The translations under genes were made by a program, and so were the position numbers. 64,000 nucleotides of DNA from contig JAIQFK010000001.1 in the NCBI GenBank assembly GCA_020073305.1, positions 1-64,000 on the forward strand, read 5' to 3'. Source of the stretch: Terriglobia bacterium (GTDB taxonomy: Bacteria; Acidobacteriota; Terriglobia; Bryobacterales; Bryobacteraceae). Below are positions 56,544 to 64,000 of this stretch, in pieces. The notes beneath the pieces were generated by a model that saw nothing but the letters and a program-made list of their open reading frames with translations, searched no databases and had not been told where the DNA came from. Every line of letters begins with the position of its first letter. Within the stretch, counting starts at the first letter, position 1.

Positions 56544-59500
56544 TTACAGCCTGATCACCACCGTCAGGTCCGCGCCCGGATTGGTCGGCCCCACCATATT
56601 GATATCCAGGCTGAGCCTGGCTCCGGCAGTCAAAAGAGGCAGTAATGCTCCGTTCATCGAGTTTGAAACCGTGTGCCCATCCGCAATCGTGAACGCGCAA
56701 TACAACGCGCCGTCCTGATTGATCTGAAGTTGAATGGACCCGCCCACGGGCGCTTGGCGAATTACGGCATACACATCGTGCACCGAATGCGTGTTCTCAA
56801 CAATGATGTCTGGCGTCGCGCCCGTTTCAATCGCCAGAAAGCCTTCCACTTGAAATGAGAACTGTCCGCCGGAAAGCGTTCGCAGTCCGTAGTCGTCCGT
56901 CGCCGTTACGCACACTGCCGTCGTCGGGCTTTGTCCTTTGATGTTGGTGACAAAAAGCTCTGCGCTGGTGACGCGGCAATCCGGCAGTAACACGGGAAAG
57001 TTCCAGGTTCCGCTCGCCGGGCTGCCGAAGAAATCACGGACGAAAGGAACGATCTGTGTCTTGCTCAACAGTGCATAAACCAGCGTGCCGCTAGCGTGAG
57101 ACGCGCTCGAACTGCCCTGAACGCCCCGCACAAGCTGAAGCCGCGATCCGCCATTCAAGACGGCCGCAATTTTCAGAACCTCCCCATCGAGCTCGATATA
57201 AGATCCGGCCAGCAATGTGCTCGCGGTACTTAGATCTGCGATGGTATCCTGTGCGCCGATAGCCGAAGCCAACGCCACGGTAGGCAGACCATCCAGCTCT
57301 CGAAAATAGTACAGAGTAAATGTGCCGGCAGTGACCGTATGCGTATTGGTGAGATCGGCGAAGCTGACACCGCTCAACTCGACGGTGCCCCCCGCCGTTG
57401 TGGAGAGCCCTAGTCCGAACGACGGCGCGGGTGGTACATCTGCATCCAGGCCTCCCGATCCTCCAATCACCCACCGCGTGAGCGCGCACAGCTCGAGCGG
57501 TGATTCCTCGTTGTTCGCGTTCGCTGCTCGACCGGAGATGTGAACCGTTGCCCCCGTTCGATTCGGAATTTCAAACTGCACCGGACTGGCGTGCGCCGTC
57601 GCTCCCGCGTGCCAGCCCGATTCCGCGACCACAAAGTAGCTGGTCGCGTCGGGCTGCGTGTCCCACGGCCAGTTGACTTCGAGCAACGTCGTGGTGTTTG
57701 ACGCGATGGACCGTTCTTGTCCGGCGCCCGTTCCGCGCGTGATCCGCACCATCATCCCCCGGTACCCGCTGGCCACCATTTCCAGCGTGTCGTTCCCGAC
57801 GCTTGCCGCATCGTTCAGAGTGGCCGGGTACTCGGGCTGCTGCTCCATGCGCCAGTAGAAGTTCGCGTGGGCAAAATTAGGATCCGGAGGAGGTGTGATC
57901 TGCTCAGGCAGACCGCTATCTGTGAACTGTGCCGCTATCGTTTGATTGGATGCGATCCGGTATAACTGCGCCGGACTCGGTCCTCGATAGACATGAAACG
58001 TCGTAGCGGCCGTTGGAAAACTGAGTCCCGAAAGAGTAACTGTATTCGTGTTTGGCCCCGAAGGAACGGCCGCCCTGACGATGAACGACAAGGTGCCTTC
58101 CGCTCCCGAACCATCTACCGCGCTCACCGCGTAGTACAGCGTGGCGCCTGCCGCGAGCGTTCCACCGCTGGCGCCAATCGCCGGCGCCAGGCTCACGAGC
58201 GGCACCCCGGGCGCGCTGGACGAAACCGTCGAGGGCGCCGAAAACGCCACCGTGACCTCCAGCGCTGTGCTGCCGTCCCCTGCCTGAAGCGCGCTTTCCG
58301 TCACTCCGAACTGCACATCGCCGTTCGCATCCAGTACGGTTCCGATCAACGGCCGCGGCAGCCCCACTTCCGATCCCGGTTGCCGCCGCGCACCGGAGTT
58401 GCCCGGCACCTGTCCATTGGTGTCGTCATACCACGCATCGTCGTGGATCTGTGCCGTAATCGTTGCAGTCCGGTAATTCAGATCGGGAGCGACCTTTATG
58501 ACCCGAAATGGTTGCTGTGTAAACCCTTCCTTCAGGTAAGTCAGTGTAATTAAGTCGCCAGGCTGGATGCCCAGCGCCTTGACGCTGGTTCGAAACTCGA
58601 CATAAGTGTTCCCCAGAATCGTCCGGTCTAGGTTGAATTTGAGTATTCTTGCCGCCTGGTCGTAATTTGGAATTCCCAACGCCGTAATAGGCCCTGTAAT
58701 TTCCTGTCGTGTCCGCTGAACATCGTCCACATCGGTCAGGGAATAACTGTCCTGCTGATATTCATTCAACGCATCCTGAAACTCCACCGCGAAACGATTT
58801 GGCGTATCAGCTATACTGCGGGACCACAGGCGGAGGCTGGACTCTCCATTCGCTCGCCGTACAATGCCCGAAACGCCCGAAGATCCGTCGCCGAACTCAT
58901 AACTTGGCCAGCCGTCGTTGTACACGCTCGAGCTGTTGGTCCAATCCGGCTTGGACGGCTGTTGCAATGCGAATGTGTTCTGGACGTTAAGTTGTAACCG
59001 TGCATTATTTCCATAAGTGAGATACAACCGGCATCCGTTTCGAATCCCTCGGATTAGGTCGCCGGCGGTTCGCCGGTTCGTGAGCGTTAGATTGCACCCG
59101 AAACGCGGAACGGTAATCGGGTTTCCGTAGAGATCTTGTGTCTGTATCTGTTCGCCCGCGTAAGCTGCCGCTCCTGCGAAGCTCGGCAAATCGATTTCGT
59201 CTAATTCCCAGCCGCACCGGCGTAATACGTCCAGCAGAATCCACGCCGGATTGTTCGTAAATGTGTAGCTCGCGAAGCTTCCGTCCGGTCCGTAGGTGTC
59301 CAGCTTCGATCCCTCCACCAGCACCTTAATCGCGGGTAAGTTGCCGCCGTTGTTGATGCGATTCGGAACCACTACCGAGAGCGCGGCCATGCTCCCGTAA
59401 GGATCTCCCAGCGGATTTCCATTCTTGTCGCTGAAGTCCGCATTGAACCCTCCCGTCCGGGCCCCCGTGCTGAACACGTTGAACCATCCCGTTCCGGTCA

Positions 59501-60470
59501 TGTTGGCGCCCGATCGCCCTTGCGGAATGTCGATATCGTTCACCAGAACCTTGACGATGCTGTTGATTTCTCCCATCCCCAGCAGCACTTCCATGCGCGT
59601 CAGGTTGCCGTCGTTCCGCGCAAACACGATACTCGGCGAATACCACACGGTCCCGTAGACCAAAGGCACAAAGTCGTTATACAAGGCCACATTCGAGATA
59701 ACGGGAGACCAGTGCCGGCCTGGCTCGCCCGTGCTTCGCACCAGCGTCGCCGGGGGAAGGAATTCGAAACCGCCAAATCGCTGAGTCGCCTGTAGCGAGT
59801 TGTCCTGGTGGAACATGCCTCGCGCTTCGCAGTCCGCTCTCGTAAATCCGCACGACGTGAACGGAACTCCGCCGTTGAGCTTCCCCGCGCCGCCGGGTAT
59901 ATCGGGTGAGTACCCGCATCGATAGAACCGCGAGTAGCGTCCGTTCGCGCCCCCGCTCGTGGCTTCCTGCCTTTGAGCGGGCGTCGATGGGAATTCCCAG
60001 GGGCAGCGCCGCTGGATGCGCACCTGCGGGAGCAGCACCCGCTGCATGTTCATCTTGTTGACGGCGGTAATCCGGAATGTGGATTCCGTAATTTCGTCAG
60101 GCGGATTGAGTATTCCCTTGAACAGCGTGAGGATCGGAGTGGTCGCCGCGCCTTGCGTGAGATCGAAAAAGGCGAAGCTGACACTAAGTGTCGCCCCCTT
60201 GAACCCTATCGCACGCTCGATTTCCGAGAAGTGCGAGTCCGCGTTCGCCAGTGCGATCGAGATCTTCGGAATGGTGTCGACGCCTAAATCGGAGGATGTT
60301 TGAATTTCGTAGAGATTGTGCTGTAGGACTTTGGCCTGGTATGTGGTTCCCGATAATGCGATCTGGTGCGTCGACCAGTTCTCGGCTTGGGACCCTTGCA
60401 GTTGGCAACTGAAGAGGAGAAGCGGTGTGTCGGTGACAGCCTGTTCTTTGACTTGAAACGCCGTGGGCAT
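56544..60470 (-). CDS. tail hub fused to central fibre, gpL/gpJ-like
   Basis: The 1308-residue protein is the largest in the window. The first 220 residues contain four cysteines, C156 (RRCPWEF), C185 (YRCGYS), C207 (TSCGFT) and C214 (ADCEARG), in the order of lambda gpL and the gene-transfer-agent hub protein, where they hold an iron-sulfur cluster. After that come GpJ-like domains (ILLDVLRRCGWELDEIDLP, RTAGDLIRGIRNGCRLYLTYG) and several FN3-like or Ig-like modules (about 745-830 and later). The C-terminus is a small beta domain with DLTVVIRL. It should sit at the tail tip and contact the host cell. Confidence 0.8.
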   Translation of the reverse strand: MPTAFQVKEQAVTDTPLLLFSCQLQGSQAENWSTHQIALSGTTYQAKVLQHNLYEIQTSSDLGVDTIPKISIALANADSHFSEIERAIGFKGATLSVSFAFFDLTQGAATTPILTLFKGILNPPDEITESTFRITAVNKMNMQRVLLPQVRIQRRCPWEFPSTPAQRQEATSGGANGRYSRFYRCGYSPDIPGGAGKLNGGVPFTSCGFTRADCEARGMFHQDNSLQATQRFGGFEFLPPATLVRSTGEPGRHWSPVISNVALYNDFVPLVYGTVWYSPSIVFARNDGNLTRMEVLLGMGEINSIVKVLVNDIDIPQGRSGANMTGTGWFNVFSTGARTGGFNADFSDKNGNPLGDPYGSMAALSVVVPNRINNGGNLPAIKVLVEGSKLDTYGPDGSFASYTFTNNPAWILLDVLRRCGWELDEIDLPSFAGAAAYAGEQIQTQDLYGNPITVPRFGCNLTLTNRRTAGDLIRGIRNGCRLYLTYGNNARLQLNVQNTFALQQPSKPDWTNSSSVYNDGWPSYEFGDGSSGVSGIVRRANGESSLRLWSRSIADTPNRFAVEFQDALNEYQQDSYSLTDVDDVQRTRQEITGPITALGIPNYDQAARILKFNLDRTILGNTYVEFRTSVKALGIQPGDLITLTYLKEGFTQQPFRVIKVAPDLNYRTATITAQIHDDAWYDDTNGQVPGNSGARRQPGSEVGLPRPLIGTVLDANGDVQFGVTESALQAGDGSTALEVTVAFSAPSTVSSSAPGVPLVSLAPAIGASGGTLAAGATLYYAVSAVDGSGAEGTLSFIVRAAVPSGPNTNTVTLSGLSFPTAATTFHVYRGPSPAQLYRIASNQTIAAQFTDSGLPEQITPPPDPNFAHANFYWRMEQQPEYPATLNDAASVGNDTLEMVASGYRGMMVRITRGTGAGQERSIASNTTTLLEVNWPWDTQPDATSYFVVAESGWHAGATAHASPVQFEIPNRTGATVHISGRAANANNEESPLELCALTRWVIGGSGGLDADVPPAPSFGLGLSTTAGGTVELSGVSFADLTNTHTVTAGTFTLYYFRELDGLPTVALASAIGAQDTIADLSTASTLLAGSYIELDGEVLKIAAVLNGGSRLQLVRGVQGSSSASHASGTLVYALLSKTQIVPFVRDFFGSPASGTWNFPVLLPDCRVTSAELFVTNIKGQSPTTAVCVTATDDYGLRTLSGGQFSFQVEGFLAIETGATPDIIVENTHSVHDVYAVIRQAPVGGSIQLQINQDGALYCAFTIADGHTVSNSMNGALLPLLTAGARLSLDINMVGPTNPGADLTVVIRL

Positions 60471-60473
60471 TTT

Positions 60474-61262
60474 TCAGCGCGCCGAAAGCGTCAGTGTGCA
60501 CTGGTTGCGGTTAGGCGCCGTTGTCGTAACGGCAAGGCTATCCTGGCTGAAGTGCGCATTCGGATAGACACCGCTTGCTGAAAAGCTCGCCTTGTAGGGC
60601 GATGGTGCGGGCTGGGCTTCGAGTTGGCATCCATACACATCGACGGAGTTTCCCGCCGGGATGGTAATCCCAAACGTTATGGAAGGTGCCAGCGTACTAA
60701 GGCTCCCGCTGAGACTGATTCGGTTCCACGTCGCCGCTAGCGTGTAAGAACGGCCGTTGAACGCATCCGCGGTCTGACGGAATAACGAAACCATCGTTCC
60801 GCTCTCGCCGCGAACATACAGGCTGAAGCAATAAACCAACCCGCCCGGTGCGTTCACGTTCTGCTGCACCGTGAGATCGGCAGACGTTGGATTCGCAATT
60901 CGAGTCGCCCTGCTTCCGCCGCTCGGATCATTGATTCCTCCTGTGAGCTGCAGCAGCGTGCTGGATTCCCACACCGTTTGGGTCAGGTCCTCACTCCACA
61001 TGAGTAAGTTATCCATTGGATCGAGAAACGTGAAGCCATTGAGCTGCCCCTCGCATGCCGAAAAAAACTGTTGCAGGTTAGCGATCTCGGAGTCTGCAAG
61101 GTCTTGATAAGTCAATTGCCATTCGACCCATTCTGCTCCCGTGTCCGCCAACTTGACCGTACGGCCATCGGAGAGTTGGTTGATGATGGTTCTTTCGGCG
61201 CGACGCTTCTGGATGGGATATTGCCCGGTGGCGCCCGACGACAATTGGGGAAGGTGCGGCAT
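60474..61262 (-). CDS. distal-tail-like protein with beta-sandwich extension
   Basis: The first 85 of 262 residues match the next gene in pattern: QYP near residue 15, WVEWQLTYQDLADSEIANLQQFF, and CEGQLNGFTFLDP. This resembles the DUF2460/distal-tail family. The remaining 175 residues form a separate beta-rich domain (RATRIANPTSADLTV, VYCFSLYVRGESGTMVSLF, SVDVYGCQLEAQPAPSPY) like a carbohydrate-binding sandwich. It starts directly after its relative, with no spacer. The role is probably at the tail tip. Four bases separate its stop and the hub gene. Confidence 0.75.
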   Translation of the reverse strand: MPHLPQLSSGATGQYPIQKRRAERTIINQLSDGRTVKLADTGAEWVEWQLTYQDLADSEIANLQQFFSACEGQLNGFTFLDPMDNLLMWSEDLTQTVWESSTLLQLTGGINDPSGGSRATRIANPTSADLTVQQNVNAPGGLVYCFSLYVRGESGTMVSLFRQTADAFNGRSYTLAATWNRISLSGSLSTLAPSITFGITIPAGNSVDVYGCQLEAQPAPSPYKASFSASGVYPNAHFSQDSLAVTTTAPNRNQCTLTLSAR

Positions 61263-61625
61263 CTACGCTCTGTTTTCCACCACCACCAGGCTTGTGCTTC
61301 CCCGAGTGTCTCCCTGCACCTGATAATCAAGCGTGTCTTGATCCAGGCTGCAGTTCCCGAACGTCGTTTGGGTCCACGGATCGACAAATGAGAATGTCCC
61401 GAAGCATCCTTCCTGACCGATAAAAAATTGCTCGATCGCGTTCAGCTCCGCCTCATCCAGCATGTCCAGCCTGATGGTCCAGCGCCGCAACGAAGATGGG
61501 AACTGCCGGTACCTCTGGTCGGCCCCATCCAGAAATCGCACCACAAAGCTCGCGAATTGGGTGGTGTGAGTCGCTGGATATTGTGCGACGGCCCCGGTTT
61601 TGAGAATGGGAAACAGCGCCGGCAT
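61263..61625 (-). CDS. distal-tail-like protein
   Basis: The 120-residue protein has VAQYPATHTTQFAS near the start, RRWTIRLDMLDEAELNAIEQFF in the middle, and QEGCFGTFSFVDPWTQT. These mark the short distal-tail protein type (DUF2460-like) that links tube and hub. It starts in a TAATG with the end of the tape-measure gene and is followed by a longer relative, so the pair arose by tandem duplication. No catalytic motif is seen. Confidence 0.75.
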   Translation of the reverse strand: MPALFPILKTGAVAQYPATHTTQFASFVVRFLDGADQRYRQFPSSLRRWTIRLDMLDEAELNAIEQFFIGQEGCFGTFSFVDPWTQTTFGNCSLDQDTLDYQVQGDTRGSTSLVVVENRA

Positions 61626-62254
61626 TATAGGTCGCCAATCACATCGTTCAGAGAGTGCATGTTGAGGACGGCGTCGCGCACGGCTTGCGCGATGTCCTGG
61701 CTGTGGTCCAGAAACGACCGGCTGTCCATTGCCTGAATGTTCACCGTGACCTGCGAAGTCGGTTGCGAAGGATTGCTCAAAATGCGGGGATTGCCGCTTT
61801 GCCCGTAATCGGCGCCCGGAGATGCCGTTCCCGGAACATTGGCGGCTTGAAACGTGAGACTGGGAGGAGGAATGTAGGACGTTAGTGGCGGTGGCGTACT
61901 CGAACCTCCGCCTCCGAACAGGTCCAGCAAGCCTGACAGGATCGGCGACAACCCTCCTAATAGGCCGCCGGTAAATGTCGACGCCACGTTGCCGATGTTT
62001 TCCGCAACGCCCCCGGCACCATGCGCCGAAGTGCTCGCAGCGACCGCCTGGGTATTGGCCAGCAGTGCTTCCGCCTGAAGTTGACTCGCTGGCACGAGAT
62101 TCCCGATGTTCCGCGATAACTCGGTTAAGGTGTCCGCGAAACTCGCACCGCCCTGCGGGAGAAGGCCTCCCAGCAGTCCGGTTAAACCCGAGCCGCTGGA
62201 CGCCAGTCCCGGAGCCCCACGCCCGGGTTCACTTCCGCTGCTACTCTGCGCCAT
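61625..62254 (-). CDS. short tape-measure-like protein
   Basis: The 209-residue protein is Gly/Ser-rich at the N-terminus (SGLTGLLGGLLPQGG). Helical Ala/Asn-rich segments follow (LSRNIGNLVPASQLQAEALL), then a Gly-rich hydrophobic stretch (TFTGGLLGGLSPILSGLLDL) and a Pro-rich linker. The last 40 residues (TVNIQAMDSRSFLDHSQDIA, then QAVRDAVLNMH) match the C-terminus of tail tape-measure or tail-length proteins. At about 210 residues it predicts a short tail. Long-tailed phages have tape measures several times longer. It overlaps the upstream gene by 14 bases. Confidence 0.75.
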   Translation of the reverse strand: MAQSSSGSEPGRGAPGLASSGSGLTGLLGGLLPQGGASFADTLTELSRNIGNLVPASQLQAEALLANTQAVAASTSAHGAGGVAENIGNVASTFTGGLLGGLSPILSGLLDLFGGGGSSTPPPLTSYIPPPSLTFQAANVPGTASPGADYGQSGNPRILSNPSQPTSQVTVNIQAMDSRSFLDHSQDIAQAVRDAVLNMHSLNDVIGDL

Positions 62255-62573
62255 TCTGCTTCTCCAATTCCAGTTGCCCCTCGAGAATCAGAAACGCTTC
62301 CGCCTGCCGCGCATTCAGATCGAATGGGAGAGCCAGACGAAGGCGCCTCCAGGTGAAATACTCTTCTACCCAGCCTATGCTCTGTGCAGTGATCAGTGAC
62401 GTCGGGCACTCGTCGGCTGCAACCGGCCCTCGAGCCCAGACGACGTGCGGAGGGGTTTGCTGCGCAGCCGGCACCCAGGCGCACCTTCGTTTGATTTCCA
62501 GTCCGGACTTCCGGCATTTGTCGCACCTCCAGCCGGCTGGGTTCGAGCGAAGGAAATGGAAGGCGACGATCAG
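62241..62573 (-). CDS. zinc-ribbon tail-module protein with probable CTG start
   Basis: The frame extends upstream beyond the first GTG (62474) to a CTG at 62573-62571, which overlaps the stop of the preceding gene as CTGA, the same geometry as ATGA coupling. From there the product has 110 residues. It begins IVAFHFLRSNPAGWRCDKC and has C17-x2-C20-x10-C31 and a later cysteine (VAADECPTS), a zinc-ribbon-like set. The C-terminal half reads as helical (WVEEYFTWRRLRLALPFDLN). Position matches the small protein between chaperone and tape measure in some gene transfer agents. Function unknown. Confidence 0.6.
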   Translation of the reverse strand: MIVAFHFLRSNPAGWRCDKCRKSGLEIKRRCAWVPAAQQTPPHVVWARGPVAADECPTSLITAQSIGWVEEYFTWRRLRLALPFDLNARQAEAFLILEGQLELEKQNGAE

Positions 62574-62935
62574 TTTTTTCGTTCAGACTCTGAAAGGGCG
62601 CACTCGGCTTTGATGGCGGCTACCGCCTCGCGGAACAAATCTTCCGGACCCGAGGTGGCTAGCAGCTCCGGTGTGGCTCGCATGCCATCAACTTCCAGTC
62701 CGGTCACCTCTTGCAGGCCCCAGTTCACATAGAGGCGATCGATCTCAGCCGAAAGCAGAGCCGCGTCGAGCTTATCCTCGCCTGACTCTCCCGCCTTCAG
62801 AAAGTCGAACTTGAGCGATAGTTCGCGGATGCGGCCGATCAAATCCATTCGTCGTGTAAACGACATTTTCGCAACGACGAAGCGAACTCCCGGCGCGATT
62901 TTGGATTCGATTCGTGTGCAGCTTTCATAGTTCAT
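62570..62935 (-). CDS. tail-assembly-chaperone-like protein
   Basis: The 121-residue protein lies between the tail tube and tape-measure genes, where phages and gene transfer agents encode tail-assembly chaperones. It is acidic and helical: RFVVAKMSFTRRMDLIGRIR near residue 20, LYVNWGLQEVTGLEVDGMRA in the middle, and SGPEDLFREAVAAIKAECAL at the end. It has no catalytic motif. Its ATG is three bases after the upstream tube stop. The call rests on position and composition. Confidence 0.7.
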   Translation of the reverse strand: MNYESCTRIESKIAPGVRFVVAKMSFTRRMDLIGRIRELSLKFDFLKAGESGEDKLDAALLSAEIDRLYVNWGLQEVTGLEVDGMRATPELLATSGPEDLFREAVAAIKAECALSESERKN

Positions 62936-62938
62936 GCT

Positions 62939-64000
62939 CTATCCAAAGGCCACTACGATTTCATCGTCCACGGTACCCTGCGCCCGAGAGCTTCCAAAGT
63001 GCCATTTCAGGCGGGCTTCGCTGTCGTCATACTCCGGTACCTGGGGAATCAGGCTCTTTAAGTACGCGCCAAACAACTGATTCGGCTGCTGGCCAAGCTG
63101 GACCATCGCGCTAATTGGCGACTGCTGTTTGGCAGCCTGGTACAAAGATTGAGTTACTGAGTCGTCCTGTTGGTACAACTCGAAGTCAAGACTCGCAGCG
63201 CGTATTCCAGCCGAGACCGCTCGCGGTAGGCTGGATCCAAACTCTTGGGCGCGTAGGTCCAAGTTGTTACTGAGTGCAAGTTGGGCGCTCGTTATTGTAA
63301 AAAAGCGACTAGGGTCGTTGCCGAGCCACACCTGACCCAGATGACCCGGAACAATCGAGTAGTCAAATGTTCCCAGTGTTGGCTCGGAAGGGAACGCACT
63401 GAGCTGCCCGATTCCACTCGAGAAACTCGAGCTATCCGCAAGCTCCTGTGCCACGCCCTTAAAGGCAAACTCATGAAAATCTCCGTTCACCTTGACGGCT
63501 ATTTGATCCACGGCGGCGCCGCAGAGAATGCGATGCACGGCCGAGCTGGGTGCCCAATAGTCAAATATGCTCACGGAGGGAAGCTCTGTGCTTAGAAAAT
63601 AGGTTGCGGTAGGGCCAAGACTGGAACCGGGAACCGGTGCCGTCGAGAGCGGCGCATTCAGTTGAACCGTGAGACTATCCAGAGCCGACATCACAAACCG
63701 GATCTCTCCAAGGTAGCTGATAGCCTGCCCCGCAACAAGGCCATGAGGTGCCGCGAACGTTACAGATGTGGCCGTTGAGCCGACGCCTACGGTCCCTCCG
63801 GGGCTGATCGACGCGCTGCTGCCGAGTCCGGCATGAAATAACGGTCCATAACAGGGTTCACTTGGTCCTCCGGCCCAGGTGGTCAGCAGAGTGTTGAGCT
63901 GAAATGTTGTTCGGCGCCGGCCACCGGGCGGCAACCCCGCGAATGTTCGGCTGCCCGTCTTGTCTTTACGGTTGGTGACTTCAAGCAGTTGCTTGGCCGA
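62939..64000 (-). CDS. major tail tube-like protein, 5' end cut by window
   Basis: The frame remains open to the right edge, so the gene starts beyond the window; at least 353 residues are visible. The part nearest the edge reads KQLLEVTNRKDKTGSRTFAG. The protein is beta-rich with Gly/Ser loops (PGGTVGVGSTATSVTFAAPH, ATYFLSTELPSVSIFDYWAP) and a C-terminus with AVSAGIRAASLDFELYQQDD. This is the pattern of a tail-tube subunit with inserted domains. A TTG at 63934 could be read as a start, but coding upstream of it makes that unlikely. Head, portal and terminase genes would be expected further right. Confidence 0.75.
   Translation of the reverse strand, partial: SAKQLLEVTNRKDKTGSRTFAGLPPGGRRRTTFQLNTLLTTWAGGPSEPCYGPLFHAGLGSSASISPGGTVGVGSTATSVTFAAPHGLVAGQAISYLGEIRFVMSALDSLTVQLNAPLSTAPVPGSSLGPTATYFLSTELPSVSIFDYWAPSSAVHRILCGAAVDQIAVKVNGDFHEFAFKGVAQELADSSSFSSGIGQLSAFPSEPTLGTFDYSIVPGHLGQVWLGNDPSRFFTITSAQLALSNNLDLRAQEFGSSLPRAVSAGIRAASLDFELYQQDDSVTQSLYQAAKQQSPISAMVQLGQQPNQLFGAYLKSLIPQVPEYDDSEARLKWHFGSSRAQGTVDDEIVVAFG

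Noticed and set aside
62182-62526. Alternative minus-strand frame over the zinc-ribbon gene
   Set aside because: It overlaps both neighbours, is Arg/Gly-rich, and breaks the CTGA/stop coupling that the chosen frame shows.
1-64000. CRISPR arrays, tRNA or rRNA genes, riboswitches, complete insertion sequences
   Set aside because: No regularly spaced repeats, no recognisable cloverleaf or rRNA segments, no transposase-like protein were found by reading; a dedicated covariance search was not possible.

Overview
The window looks like a chromosomal segment of an Acidobacteriota bacterium, most likely of the Solibacter/Bryobacter branch. The reasons are the high-GC coding style, a PadR regulator coupled to an acidobacterial-type duplicated permease (ADOP), several secreted protein families typical of that phylum, and short dispersed repeats between genes. 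This placement is inference from gene content. No rRNA, tRNA, CRISPR array or insertion sequence was recognised.

Layout. 1-2.5 kb: end of a Cys-rich protein with a clean terminator, an XRE regulator and a PilZ protein. 2.5-6.3 kb: histidine kinase, NtrC-type sigma54 activator and an FGE-fold protein in one operon. 6.4-12.3 kb: class III aminotransferase, a JAB/TonB-like membrane chimera, a zinc dehydrogenase and motAB. 12.4-15.5 kb: threonine synthase, a hidden 54-aa gene, a TlpA-like and a rhodanese-like protein. 15.5-21.5 kb: two paralogous GT-C-like membrane proteins bracketing a methyltransferase/GT2/secreted-protein operon. 21.5-31.6 kb: MscS channel, SDR, probable tagaturonate epimerase, galU, ferredoxin, queD, dinG-like helicase, der. 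31.6-38 kb: PadR plus membrane protein, efp with an upstream small ORF, DinB protein, and a Ric / radical-SAM / NapH-like group suggesting nitric-oxide or low-oxygen physiology. 38-47.6 kb: M24 peptidase, Na+/solute symporter, PadR2-ADOP, secreted protein, DUF167 and a Wzt-type ABC ATPase. 47.7-53.6 kb: FkbM methyltransferase, spermidine-synthase-like membrane protein, and a DltC/DltA/DltB-like trio (carrier, adenylation enzyme, MBOAT acyltransferase).

53.6-64 kb: eight tightly packed minus-strand genes form the tail module of a phage-like particle: tail tube (cut by the window edge), tail-assembly chaperone, zinc-ribbon protein with a probable CTG start, a very short tape measure, two tandem distal-tail-like proteins, a hub fused to a central fibre with a lambda-gpL-like cysteine set, and a barrel-containing fibre. 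The order and the roughly 210-aa tape measure resemble gene transfer agents more than a long-tailed phage. This is the best candidate for an undescribed system here.

Other threads: an 80-bp inverted-repeat element in three full copies and one partial copy, two smaller repeat families, a 36-bp direct repeat bracketing a 1.6-kb segment, PadR operators built into promoters, and at least seven genes whose -10 box lies 6-9 nt from the start codon, which predicts leaderless mRNAs.
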